Below, piece after piece: positions 37,164 through 47,500 of a stretch of 64,000 nucleotides of DNA. Position numbers and translations under genes: made by a program. The notes under the pieces were generated by a model. The model did no database searches and was not told the DNA's origin. It saw nothing but the letters and a program-made list of their open reading frames with translations. Every line of letters starts with the position of its first letter. Position 1 is the stretch's first letter. The DNA is taken from the NCBI RefSeq assembly GCF_000499385.1, contig NW_013654354.1:12501-76500 (forward strand), written 5' to 3'. This DNA comes from Eimeria necatrix. Its lineage: Eukaryota > Apicomplexa > Conoidasida > Eucoccidiorida > Eimeriidae.

Positions 37164-37489
37164 GCCTGCCTGGAGTCTGAAAAGGGGCAGCCATCCCAGG
37201 CGCCTCCGCGAGTGTCCTCCAGACTTGTGCTCTGGTTGCTGTTAAGCGAAGCCCCTCTTAAACAAACTAAGGACGCTTCTTCTGCGGCCCCTCTTTTGTC
37301 CGCAGCATCTGCTGCTGCTGCTGCTGCCGCTGCTGCTTCTGCTGCTGCTGCTGCTGCTGCAGGTGCGGCTGCTGCCTGGGCATTGGCCGTGGCCTCATGC
37401 TGGCTAGCAGCGTCACTGGGGCTCCTTTCCCCGGGGCCCCCTGGCGCCGTTCCCCCAGCGGGGCCACTCTGGCCTAGGGGCGTATCCAT
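24686..37489 (-). CDS. PPIP5K: VIP1/PPIP5K: diphosphoinositol pentakisphosphate kinase
   Basis: Makes inositol pyrophosphates from InsP6/InsP7 with an ATP-grasp kinase domain and carries a histidine-acid-phosphatase-like domain. Phase-consistent exons (transcript order): ...-36657, 36262-36189, 35701-35519, 35273-35087, 34762-34629, 34424-34340, 33704-33614, 33394-32791, 32493-31572, 31312-31237, 30964-30820, 30498-30148, 29951-29773, 29461-29364, 29229-29070, 28724-28324, 28058-26953, 26832-26722, 26470-26210, 25775-25080; last exon 24796-24686 is tentative. Kinase landmarks: [69 protein letters not shown]. Phosphatase landmarks: [13 protein letters not shown] (His at about 32950), [52 protein letters not shown]. 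Key motifs look intact. Long Ala/Ser/Gln insertions split the phosphatase domain. The ATG at 37489 and the exon structure before 36657 are uncertain. Confidence 0.93.
25822..25853. repeat. Telomere-like tract in PPIP5K intron
   Basis: About four copies of CCCTAAA (one CTCTAAA variant), with another short copy at 25980-25992. Both lie in the intron between exons 26470-26210 and 25775-25080, close to the acceptor. Confidence 0.93.
28203..28312. repeat. 55-bp direct duplication in PPIP5K intron
   Basis: Two adjacent copies (28203-28256 and 28257-28312), each starting GCCAGAAAAT and containing ACTTATTTGCA-like sequence, diverged by several substitutions. They lie in the intron between exons 28724-28324 and 28058-26953. 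Confidence 0.85.
28915..29037. repeat. TAGC tetranucleotide array in PPIP5K intron
   Basis: Interrupted TAGC/TGGC units in the intron just after the exon ending at 29070 on the minus strand. Confidence 0.85.
31327..31371. repeat. Telomere-like tract in PPIP5K intron
   Basis: Four to five CCCTAAA-type units with variants (CCCCAAA, CCCTAGG) between the exons starting at 31312 and ending at 31572, about 15 nt upstream of the 31312 acceptor on the transcript. Confidence 0.9.
34198..34243. repeat. Telomere-like tract in PPIP5K intron
   Basis: Degenerate CCCTAAA copies (with CCGGAAA and CCCTAAG variants) in the intron between exons 34424-34340 and 33704-33614. Confidence 0.85.
36120..36180. repeat. 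GGGGCCCC array in PPIP5K intron
   Basis: Dense, near-palindromic GGGGCCCC units immediately after the donor of the exon ending at 36189. Such a tract could fold strongly in the pre-mRNA near the 5' splice site. Confidence 0.85.
36350..36399. repeat. Longest telomere-like tract, in PPIP5K intron 5' of exon 36262-36189
   Basis: Seven perfect CCCTAAA units in a row, with further single copies at 36569-36600 in the same intron. The orientation is the same as in all other telomere-like tracts of the window. Confidence 0.95.
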
Positions 37490-38517
37490 ATCGGCGCCAC
37501 ACCAGAAGGGCTGCTGCTGCTGCTGCTGCTGCAGGGGCTGCCAGTGATGCCGCTGCTGCTGCTGCTGCTGCGGTTGCTGCCTTCGCTACTGTTTCAGTAT
37601 CTGCCTTCGCCTGCCCTCAGCGTCGTGAAGCTTTCCCTTTGTAATGCCACTGCTGCTTCCGCTATTTTGGCGGCCGCTCTTCTGCGCTGGTGCGGGGCTG
37701 CTGCTGCGGATGCGGAGATTCTAGATTCTGCTTCTTCCTCTCAAACGCCGCCTCTACTGACTTAGTGTATCAGGCAGAAGAACCAAAGGTGGACACACTG
37801 CAGCAGCAGCAGCAGCAGCGGCAGAGAAGCCGCAGCGTGGTCGATACGGCGTTCAGCACAGGGGTGCGCGGTGAGCAGCAGCATGAAGCGCCCAAAAGAA
37901 AGGTTTGCCCTGTGTGGATGCAGCAATCCTTCTTTATGAGGTTAATAGACCAAAAACACGACGGAACCTTTGTGGCTGGCGCCGCTCAGACAGGACGGGC
38001 TGGCGCGCCGGTTGCTGCTCTTGCTGGAGTGACAGCAACGGCTGAAGCCACAAGAATCCAATGTAGACGCTTCACTAATGCGTCATTTAGGGCATTAAGG
38101 CCTTAAAAGGACATTGTTAAGAGAAGCCCTGCAGCCCCTTGCAACAGAAGAGCTACGAGCGCATGCAACGACTCCGGATGGCCCATTGGTTCGCTACCGT
38201 GTTGACAGCACACTGCAGTCTTCAGGATTCCAAACTTCTCGAAATAGAAGATTTTATTATATTGTACACTTTCTATGGTAGCTGCGTAACGGTACAGAAG
38301 CTGTCTTCCTGCTGATCCCCGCGCGCTGTCTTGCCCAGCAGCAGCAGCGCAGCAGCAGCTGCAGCACATGCTGCAGCGGAGCAGCAGCAGCGCACGCCAC
38401 ACCGTCGAACAAGCCGCGGCTGAAAAGTCATGTGGCTGCGTCGGGGGCTTCTCCTGAGCACAGCGTGCGCTCCGCGGCAGGCGGCCTCTCCGTGGGACTG
38501 ACCGCAACTGCACCCCT

Positions 38518-38550
<33 letters not shown>

Positions 38551-38551
38551 G
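37490..38551. promoter_or_regulatory. Shared intergenic region between divergent PPIP5K and VPS15
   Basis: About 1.06 kb separates the two proposed start codons, so any promoter elements for both genes should lie here or in 5' UTRs. It contains CTG-rich stretches at 37510-37570 and a plus-strand open frame at 37690-38106 with a partly non-repetitive peptide (for example FFMRLIDQKHDGTF) and no recognised family. That frame could be a small gene, a 5' UTR frame or chance. A CAG array lies directly before the VPS15 ATG. No specific promoter motif was identified. Confidence 0.4.
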
Positions 38552-41500
38552 ATGGGCAACACCGTGTCTGCGGGCCTGAGCCCAGCGCTTCCGGCCGGGG
38601 AGCTTAGCCAGCTGTCCTCCCAGAGCCCCACTTCCCCCCTTACAGATGAGCAGCGCAGCCACATGGAAGACTACCCGTTTCTGCACGCGGTGGGGTGTAT
38701 ATCCACCTCGCGGGTCTGCAGCAGCCTCCTGTGCGTCTCAGTCACCGACGGACTGACATTTTGCAAACTCTTCGTCAACAAGAATGCCGCGGGAACCAAA
38801 GGGCCCCCCCTTGAGCTGCGCCGCTTCCAGGCCCAGAAGCTCCTCCACAAGGCTGTCTTCACTTTCGACTTGTACCCAAACATGTCTGTCGACGGCCTGT
38901 TCGAAAGACAAATGGAGTGTTTTGACTCTTGAAGACGAATGAGGCATTTTAAATTGTGAAACCCTTTAATTAGATCCTTCTTTTCTTTTTCTGTTCGCTC
39001 CAGCCTGTCTTCTTCTGCCCAATTACTTCAATTTGTGCTGCGCAGCTCTTTGCTGGCTCTTCTACTTCGTGGCTGCAGCATTTTTGTCTTTTGTTTTTCT
39101 CGCTGTCTCCTTCTGTGCACTCCACGTGCTGCTGGGGCTTCCCAGGCTGCTGCAGCGGTGTCGCTCCCCCCAAGCTATTCTCTTGCTGCATGCATCTTTA
39201 GTGCATTTTGAGTGGCGCTTTTGGTGCTGCTGCTGCTTCTGGCTTTTGCTGCTGGCTGCTGTGCTGCTGATCCCCCGCTGCTGCGCCGCTGCCTGCGCTC
39301 TGTCTCTTTCGGCGCACTATTCCACAGAGGCAACTGGCCTCCGGGCCTGCGCGCAGCACAGCAGCTGCTGCAGCAACTGCAGCAACTGCAGCTGCTGCTG
39401 TTGCTGCAGCTGCTGCAGCTGCTGCAGCTGCTGCCGCTGCTGCAGCTGCTGCTGCGTGTTTGCTTTTTCACGAGAAGCTGTGCATAATTGCTGTTGATTT
39501 TCGCGGGCCCGTTGCTGCGTCTTGAAGCGGAGCTGCCCCGTTTAAAGACCCATGGCCATTTGTGGAGAAGTGCCAGAGAGCTGCTGCAGGCTGCTGCTGC
39601 TGCTGCTGTGTGCAGCTGCCCGGACGAGCGGCTGCTGCTGGCGGAGCGCTCGGCGCTGCTGCTGCGGCGGTACTTCAGCAGCACGGTGTGGGGCCGGCTG
39701 CACGCGCGGCCAGCAGCGTCTTGCATGCAGCTGCTGTTCCTGTGCTTCCAGCTGCTGGCCGCAGTGGCGCAGCTGCACAGCCTGGCCTTTGCCCACTGCG
39801 ACCTCAAGACTGAAAACTTGGGCCTCACCTCCAGCCTCCACCTCTTCCTCACTGACGCCGCTCCCTGGAAAGATGTCGTTTTGCGCCTGAGAGACATGCG
39901 CGTCTACAGCCTCCTCTTCGAGTCTGCCAAGCGCTCGCGCTGCTACCTCGCGCCCGAGCGGTACGCAGCTCATGACAGTGGCTGCGCAACAGCATCCTTC
40001 TCCACTGCGCTGCATTGACTCGCACTTTTGTTTGCCTGTTTCTATTTTTGCTTGCCTGTTTCTACTTTTGCTTGCCTGTTTCTGTTTTTGTTCGCCTGTT
40101 TCTTCTGACATGCAGCTTCTGTTGTGAAGCTTTTAGACTGTGTTTGACACAATGACAAGCATGCATACCTGCACAGCACTTCAGCAGCTCAGATGTGCAC
40201 TGACCAGCTGCCCCCCGCAGCCAACTGCATGCAGCCACTTCGCTGCATGCTGCAGCACCAAGCCCTCTGCCCGCACGCAGGCACTTGGCTGCGCGCTGCA
40301 GCACGCAGCTGCCTGCATGCGGGCAGCTGGCTGCGCGCTGCAGCACGCAGCTGCCTGCATTCTAGGCAGCTGGCTGCGCGCTGCAGCACGCAGCCACCTG
40401 CATCGAGGCTGCATGCGGCTCGCTGCGCAAGAGCAGCAGCTGCAGCACGCAGCCAGCTGCATGAAGGCTGCATGTGGCTGACAGTGCGAGAGCAGCAACT
40501 GCAGCGGCAGGCCCCGCACCTGCGCTTCCCCAGTGAGCCGCATGCAGCCTGCATGCAGCTCGCTGCATGCAAGGCGCATGCAGAGCTTTTGGGGCTTCCC
40601 ATGGGCTCTTTGGCTCGGTGCCGGCCCTGGTAGAGCGCCTTGAGTCAGCTTTTGGCTGTCTCTTTCTTGCCAAAAGGGGCATTTGCCGCGGAGCGCTTAG
40701 CTGCAGCTAAAGCCTTGCCAACAGCACTTTTGCGGGCTGCAGCGCTTGTCTTTGTGCTGGTTTTGTTTGCTTTTCTTTGAGTCTTTCGGCTTTGCTTTTT
40801 TTTTCTATTTCCTGTTGGCGCAGACGCTTCTTTTTTGTTGTCTCTTTGTTCCTGGCTGCACGCGCTTGAGGACTTTATTTTCTTTCTGTTTTTGTTTTTT
40901 TCTGTCTCCAACGAATCCCTTTGGTGCCTTTGCCTTGCCCTTTGAGGGCCCCTTGCCTGGGGGCTGAGGGTCTTTGTTTGTTTTTGCTGCTTCTTTTATT
41001 TGTATTTTTTTTGCATTAGATTTGTGGACAACGAAGACCCCCAGGAGCCTTTGCCCGAAGGCATTCAGGAGCTGCAGGCTGCAGAAATGTTTTCGGTGAA
41101 TTGCACTTTGGCGGAGATTCTGTTGGAGGGCGCAGACGTCATAGACTTGCTGCACCTGCTCGGTCTCAGAAACTGGCTCAACGCAGCCAAACAGCAGCAG
41201 AAGCAGCAGCAACAGCAGCAACCGGGACAGCAGCCGAAAGAAGATGAATCTGCAGGCTCAGAAGAGAAAAGCAAAGCTGCGGCTTCAGCAGGCAGCAGCA
41301 GTGGCACCGCTCGCCGCCCCCGCAACTCAGCAGCAGCAGCAGCAGCTGCTGCTGCTGCTGCCGCAATGCAGGAGGAGATGCGTGCTTCTCTTCCTGGGCT
41401 TCCTGCTGCCCCGTCGTCTTCGCCGCCTCCCGCTGCTCTGCTGCACGCACTGGAGGGGCTGACCTGCCGCAAAGTGCGGCTGCTGCTGCTGCACGGTGGT

Positions 41501-44500
41501 CTGCTGCAGCTGCCGGAGCGTCGGCTGTCAGCGCAGCAGACGCTGCTGCTGTGGCTGCGCCATGTCTTTCCTCCTTGCTTCGGCAACTACTTCTTGTGCC
41601 TCTTTACTGTGCTGCTGCACCCGGCCTACCAGCAGCCCGACCTTCGCATTTTGCTGCTGAAGGAGCATCTCCCTGATCTTTTCTTGGCACTGCTGGAGCA
41701 GCGACCCCAGCAGCAGCAAGAGCAACAGCAGCAGGCTCAGCCCCAGCAGCAGCAGCAGGAGAGTGATGCCAAAGAGCAGCTGCTTCTGCAGCTGCTGAGA
41801 GAAGCCGCTACCAGGGAGACGCTGGAGATTGACGGCTGCACAGCCCACCAAGTAAGGCGGCAAAAATTTCCCCTTTAATTGCAGCTAAGTTACATTTCAG
41901 TGATAAACTTGAATTAGAAGGAGCTGGGGTTTGCTGCTGCTGTCGCTGTTTGACAGACTGTCCTGAACATGGCCGTCACGATGCCACAGGAGTGCCCTGC
42001 TGCTGCTGCGCTGCTACATGCGTGGAGCGCGGGGAGCGCTGAAGCAGCAGATGCAGCAGCAGCTGCGGCAGCAGCAGCTGCTGCTGCTGCATCGCCCTTG
42101 GGGGGCCAGCGTGACCTGCGCGCAGCGTCTGCTGCAGCAGGAACAGCAACACCGCCGAGCGTAGGCGGGGCTACGGCTGAGGAGAGGTTTCTTGCTGCAG
42201 AAGTAGCACAAGAGGCAGCAGCAGCTGCTGCACTCAGCGGGAGCCTCCCTCACCCCGTCTTGAGCCCGCGGAATGCCCGCCAGTTTGGCTGGAGCCTTAT
42301 GGGTCTTTGGGCTCGAAGTTACGAGGCTACAGTGGTTTTAAAGCGCGTACGTGTTGGCTAGCCAGCTATCTAGCTGCACTTCCCGGCTCAATGGCTAGCT
42401 GACTACAGTTCCTGGCGCGGTAGCTAGCTAGCTGCAGACGGCGCGTAGGGACAGCGAGCTACAAAGAGTCTAGGCAAGGCCTTTTCCTCATTTTGTGTTG
42501 AGAGTTGTTATCGCTAGAAGGGACGCAGGACTATTCTTATTCTGGATGTTTTCTCTGCGGCCGGCTGCTGCTGCTGCTGCTGCTGCTGCTGCGCTGTTGC
42601 TGGGCTAATGTGCATGCAGCCCGCAGTGGCGGTCCTCGAGGAGCTTGAGGGACAAAAGGTGCGCCTCTACGACGACTTGTTCAGGCAGCGCGGCGAAGAC
42701 AGCCTCAGCGCCGCTCCTGCTGACGCTGCTGCTGCTGCTGCTGCTTCTGCTGCTTCTGCTGCTGCTGCTGCTGCTGGAACTGGAGGTGCGGGGGCTGCGG
42801 GCGTTGGAGGTGGAGGAGACAGCAGCGGATCCGCTCCGGTGTATCCGCAGTGGGAGAGTGTGTGCGAGCTGCTGGGCCCGCCTGAGCTGCCTGCGCATGT
42901 CTTCGGGTCTGCTGCAGCAGCAGCAGCAGCAGCAGCAGCTAGCAGCGACGTGGGCCTCCCGTTTGTGGTGGCCTCGCCTTCTAATGTGGAGTCAGCACAG
43001 CGCTCTTGTGCAGGCTGCCTGCGGAGCAGCTGCTGCATTCTTGCCTCTGAGGTGGTGGGGCTGGCGCTGCAGCAAACGAGCAGCCCTCGTGTAAGGGCTT
43101 GCGGCGTCTCCATGTTGGGATTTCTTTCACGGATTGCCACAATAGAAGTCCTTCTAGACTCCATCTTGCCATTCCTGACTCACCATTTGGGGGATCCGCT
43201 CCCAGTTGTCCGCACTGCTGCAGTCAGGGCCCTCGCTGCAGCCCTGCTGCAGCTGCATGCAGCGCTGCAGCACAAAGCGCAGTGCCCCAAGCTGGCCTCA
43301 CAGGGTCCCCTCTGCGCCTTCTGCGGCACAGCCTGCGCAAGCGAGGGGCCCAGCAGCAGCGCAGCAGCTGCAGCAGCGGGGGTCCCGAAGGCAGGAGGCT
43401 CAGTGCGTCGCTCCGGCAAAGCGTCGCTTCAACAGCAGCAATACCCCGTGCTGCTGCGGAGCACTGCAGCAGAGGAAAGCCCGCAGGCCGATGCTGCTGC
43501 GCTCTTCTGCGGCTACATTCTTCCTGCAGTGCACCGCTTAAGTGCTGCAGATCCAGAGCCAGCTGTTCGTGTGGCTGTGGCGGAGCTGCTGCCGCTGATG
43601 CTTCTTGCAGTGAAGGCCTGTCTTCACGCGCAGGCTCTTCTAGGCGCCCGCAGAGAGCAGCAGAAGCAGCAGCAGCAGCAGCAGCAGCAGCAAAATGAGT
43701 TATCGCCTTCCGTGCATGCAGAAAAGGCTACAGCGCTTCGCAGGGCCTCAGACTCCGCAGCAGCAGCCCAGGAGGGCGCCAAAAGGAGCAGCAGCACCGC
43801 TGGAGCCCCAGCGCATATTACACTGCCTGTAACTGTGGAGCCAAAAGATGCGCTTGAGAGGCAAGCCAACATTATTGAGGATTCAGGAGAAAGCAAAGGC
43901 GCTGCTGCTGCAGCAAGCCCTTCCGAGGCATCATTTGAAGCTGCCACGGGAGCAAACGGGGTGGCCGTCAGCAGCAGCAGCAGCTCTGAGCAGATGCGTG
44001 GAGCAGCAGCTGCTGTTGACCGAGCCGCTGCTGAGGCAGCTGCTGCTGCTGGACTTGACACTTCAGGGTCGCCTTCTTTGGGGGTTCCCATCAGTTCAAA
44101 AGTAACAGTGGCTGAAGCAGCAGCAGAAGTCTCTCCTGCCAACAGCTGCCCGGGGCCTGAGCGCGCAGCAGCAGCATCTGCGAATGAAGCAGAGGGCCTG
44201 TCAGCAGCAGCAAAACAAAAGCTGGCAGAGGCCATCAGCAAATTTCACGCTGCAGTGCTGCCGACGGTGCAGCAGCAGCTGACCTGCCGCCCCCTGGAGC
44301 AGCGGTTGGCGCTGCTGCGGCCGCTGCCGCTGCTGACAGCTGTGCTGGGGCCGCAGCAGACACACAGCTTCCTGCTGCCATACCTCATTGTGCAGCTAAA
44401 CGACCCCTGCCCTGGGGTTCGTGCTGCAGTGGTTCGTTCGCTGGGGGGCCTGGGGGCCCTTGCGCTTCCCGCAACAGCTGAGAGCTGCATCATTCCCTGC

Positions 44501-47500
44501 TGCGAACAGTGTCTCCTTGACCAACAGGAGGAAGTGGTTGCTGCTGCTGCTGCTGCTCTTTCGCAGCTCGCAGCAGACGGCCTCCTCAGCCCCGCATCTA
44601 AGGCCACCTACAGCCTCTTGTCTCGAAGAGTCGTGCCCTTGCTGCTCTTCCCCTCGCTGCTGCTGAGAGGTGTGCTGCTGCGCCTTCTTGCTGCAGTGCA
44701 GGACAGCTGGGGCCCTGTACAGACATATGCCCTGCTGCTGCCGCTGCTGCGCCCCGTGCTGCGGCGCCACTCCCGGTTGCTGGGCGTGGACGAAGTTGCA
44801 GCAGCTCTGCGGCCTCCGCTCTCACGGCAGCAGCTGCTGCGCCTGCTGCAGCAGCAACCCGAAAGCAGGACAAGTGAGCGGCTGCTATCGATTCTATTCT
44901 CTCCGATGACTCTCGCGGCCGCAGAAAGGGCTCGGAAAGGGCAGAGGCACCGAAAGGAACATTCGGGAGCTGCAAGCAGCAGCAGCAGCAGTGGCAGCCT
45001 CAGCAGCAGCAGCAGCGACAGCAGCAGCAGCGAAAGCACAAGCAGCAGCGACAGCAGTGATGAGCCAAGTGCCCCCTTTCTGCAAGAAGCTGCTGCAGAC
45101 AAACGGCTAACTGCAGGGGAGCCAATAGTGCGGGGCATGCGGCGGGGCTTGGGGCCCTGGAAAATGGTAATCTTGGAAGTGGAGAAGCGCGCAGCTGCTT
45201 CTAGTGCTGCTGCTGGTTCGTCTTCGCCGTTCGGCGGGCCTCTTCTTCAGAGTCAAGTGGAGAAGCAGGCTGCGCAGGAGCAGCAGCAGCAGCAGCCGCA
45301 GCAGGGGGAGGCGGCAGCGGCAGTGGAAGATCTGGTAGAGTTTTTGTGTGGGGCTGGGCCTGCAGACCGCCACGCGCTGCTGCTGCTGCTGCCGACGCTG
45401 CATGCGCGGCGTCAGGCAGCAGCAGCCAACGCTGCAGGCGTAAGTGCGAAAGGAGAGGGGTCGACTGCAGCAGCAGATTGTCCCCTAGGCTCCTCCCTCG
45501 ACACTTTAGGACTTGCTGAGGAGGCGCCAGAGCGGTCTCTGCTGCTGCAGTCTCTTGCTGGGCAGGCCAGGCGGCCTCCCTGCTGCACAGTGGGGGCTAG
45601 GCAAAGTAAGCTCTTCAGGGCTGTACTGCGGGTGGCTTGCAGCTTATAGATAGCCATTTAACCACTAGCTAGCTCAAGCACTAGCTGCACTAAACTAGAG
45701 AAGGCGGGGACACAGTGCGTTTGCTAGAGGGAACCAGCCTTTGCTGCTGCTGCTGCTGCTGCTGTGGCAGTAGCCGCTGTTTGCTGCCTGTGGCGACTTG
45801 CTCTTGGCTGTGCTTTGTGCTGCTGCAGCGGCAGTCCTGCTCAAGTACATGCTGCCGCAAGGGCCCTCTTCGCGCCAAGTGCTGACAGCCACGAGGTTGT
45901 CTCCTGTGCCCCCCATTGCTCCCCCTCTGACCCGCATTTCTTTGTGGGGTCTTTTCGCTGAGACCCTTTTGCCCCACGTGGCTCGCCTGGTGATGCATCA
46001 CCAGATGCTGCTGCTGCACAGCTGCCTGTGGCCAGACGAGCCGCCCGCTGCTGCTGCGGGCAGCAGCAGCAGCAGTGGAAACAACAGTGCTGAAAACGAC
46101 AGCAGCAGTGACAGCCCCACAGACAAAGCCGAGGCCTCGCTTCAGGCAACGGAGCAGCAGCTGCAGCAGCAGCAGCAGCAGCGATCTTTAGCTCATGCTC
46201 TTCTGGACGTGTGCCCGCCCGAAGTCTCTGACGCTGCAGCAAAAGCTGCAATGACTGCAGCAACTGCAGCTGCCACAGCCGTTGCGGGCGCATTGGGGAG
46301 ACATTTGTGGATATACCCCCCTCAGCCGTCGTTGCTGCAGGCTCTTCTTGGCCTCTCAACTCACCGCAAGGTGTGCCGAGGCTAAGACCCTTCGAGTTTT
46401 CAGTAGCTGCTGCCGTTATTTGCTGCTGCTGCCACTTGTGCTGTTGTTTCTGAGTGTGCTGCTGAAGCCCGTATGCGCCTGCCGCTGCCGATGCTGCTGC
46501 TACTGTTCAGCCAGCTGCTGCTGCGAATTTGCCGAAGTGTGACTCCGGGCTTCCTGCTGCTGCCTGCAGCAGCTAAATGGGCGTGGCTGTATGGTGCTAT
46601 CTTTCCCTGCTTCCGTATAGCTGAGGCGTACCTTTGCTACCGCTGCTGCAGTTGCTGCTGCTGCTACCTATTTGAGTTTGCTGAGGGTGCGGCTGCCTGC
46701 GCCTGCAGGATAATGCTTCCCAGTCGGTGCAGGTCAGCTGCGGCTCGGCTGTAGTCACCAGCAGCTACTTGTCTCTCCTCCTTGCTGCTGCAGCGCCTGC
46801 TGCTACAGTTGCAGCCCTGAACTCGCAGACGAAAATGCCCGTTTCTGCGGCTGCATCCTTGCAGCAGCTGCTTCAGCGAGCGCCGGCGAAACTGCAGGAG
46901 CGTTGTCGCGGGCTGTGTCTGCCTGAAGCAGCAGCAGCAACAGCGGCCGCAGCTGCAGCAGCAAGAAAGCTTGCTGAGCGGGCCCTCGGTAGCGGGAAGC
47001 GACACATAATGACTGTCTCCAGGCTGTCTCCACACAGAAGCAGCGCTTCCCCGGGGGTCCCTGCCCCACTGCAGCGGGACTGGCGTTGTGTGCTGCTGGG
47101 CCTTCCGCGGCGGCCCTCCCTTGAAGTGGGGCGGCTGCAAAGACAAGACGAGAGCCACTTCAGTCTTTACCCTTACCAGCTGCGAGTTTCTGATTCTCTG
47201 GATGCATTCTTTGCTGCGGAAAGGAGACTCACGGCGCTTGCCCGCAGGCTGTTCGCGTGGGCCCCTCCGTTGGGCACTTCCAGAGCGCAGCAGCTGAGCA
47301 GCAGCAGCAGCAGCAGCGGGTTGGCTCTGCCTGCAGCCACGGCAGCCCTGGGCCGCCCCTCACAGAATATCAGCACAGTTGTAGGGGGAGTAACTGACAG
47401 CCTTTCTCAGTTGCCGGGGGCCCCCAGCCAGCAAGGAAGCCTCGGCACAATGAAGGGCCCCACCGCAGGCCGGCATGAGGGTCTGCTGCATGCATCAGCT

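Noticed and set aside
37690..38106. Small plus-strand gene between PPIP5K and VPS15
   Set aside because: Some of the peptide is non-repetitive, but there is no family match or splice support; kept only as a note in the intergenic entry.
41969..46385. Independent genes for the large frames in the 42-46 kb region
   Set aside because: They sit between VPS15 kinase and WD40 exons, carry HEAT-like blocks in the expected order and join in phase with them.
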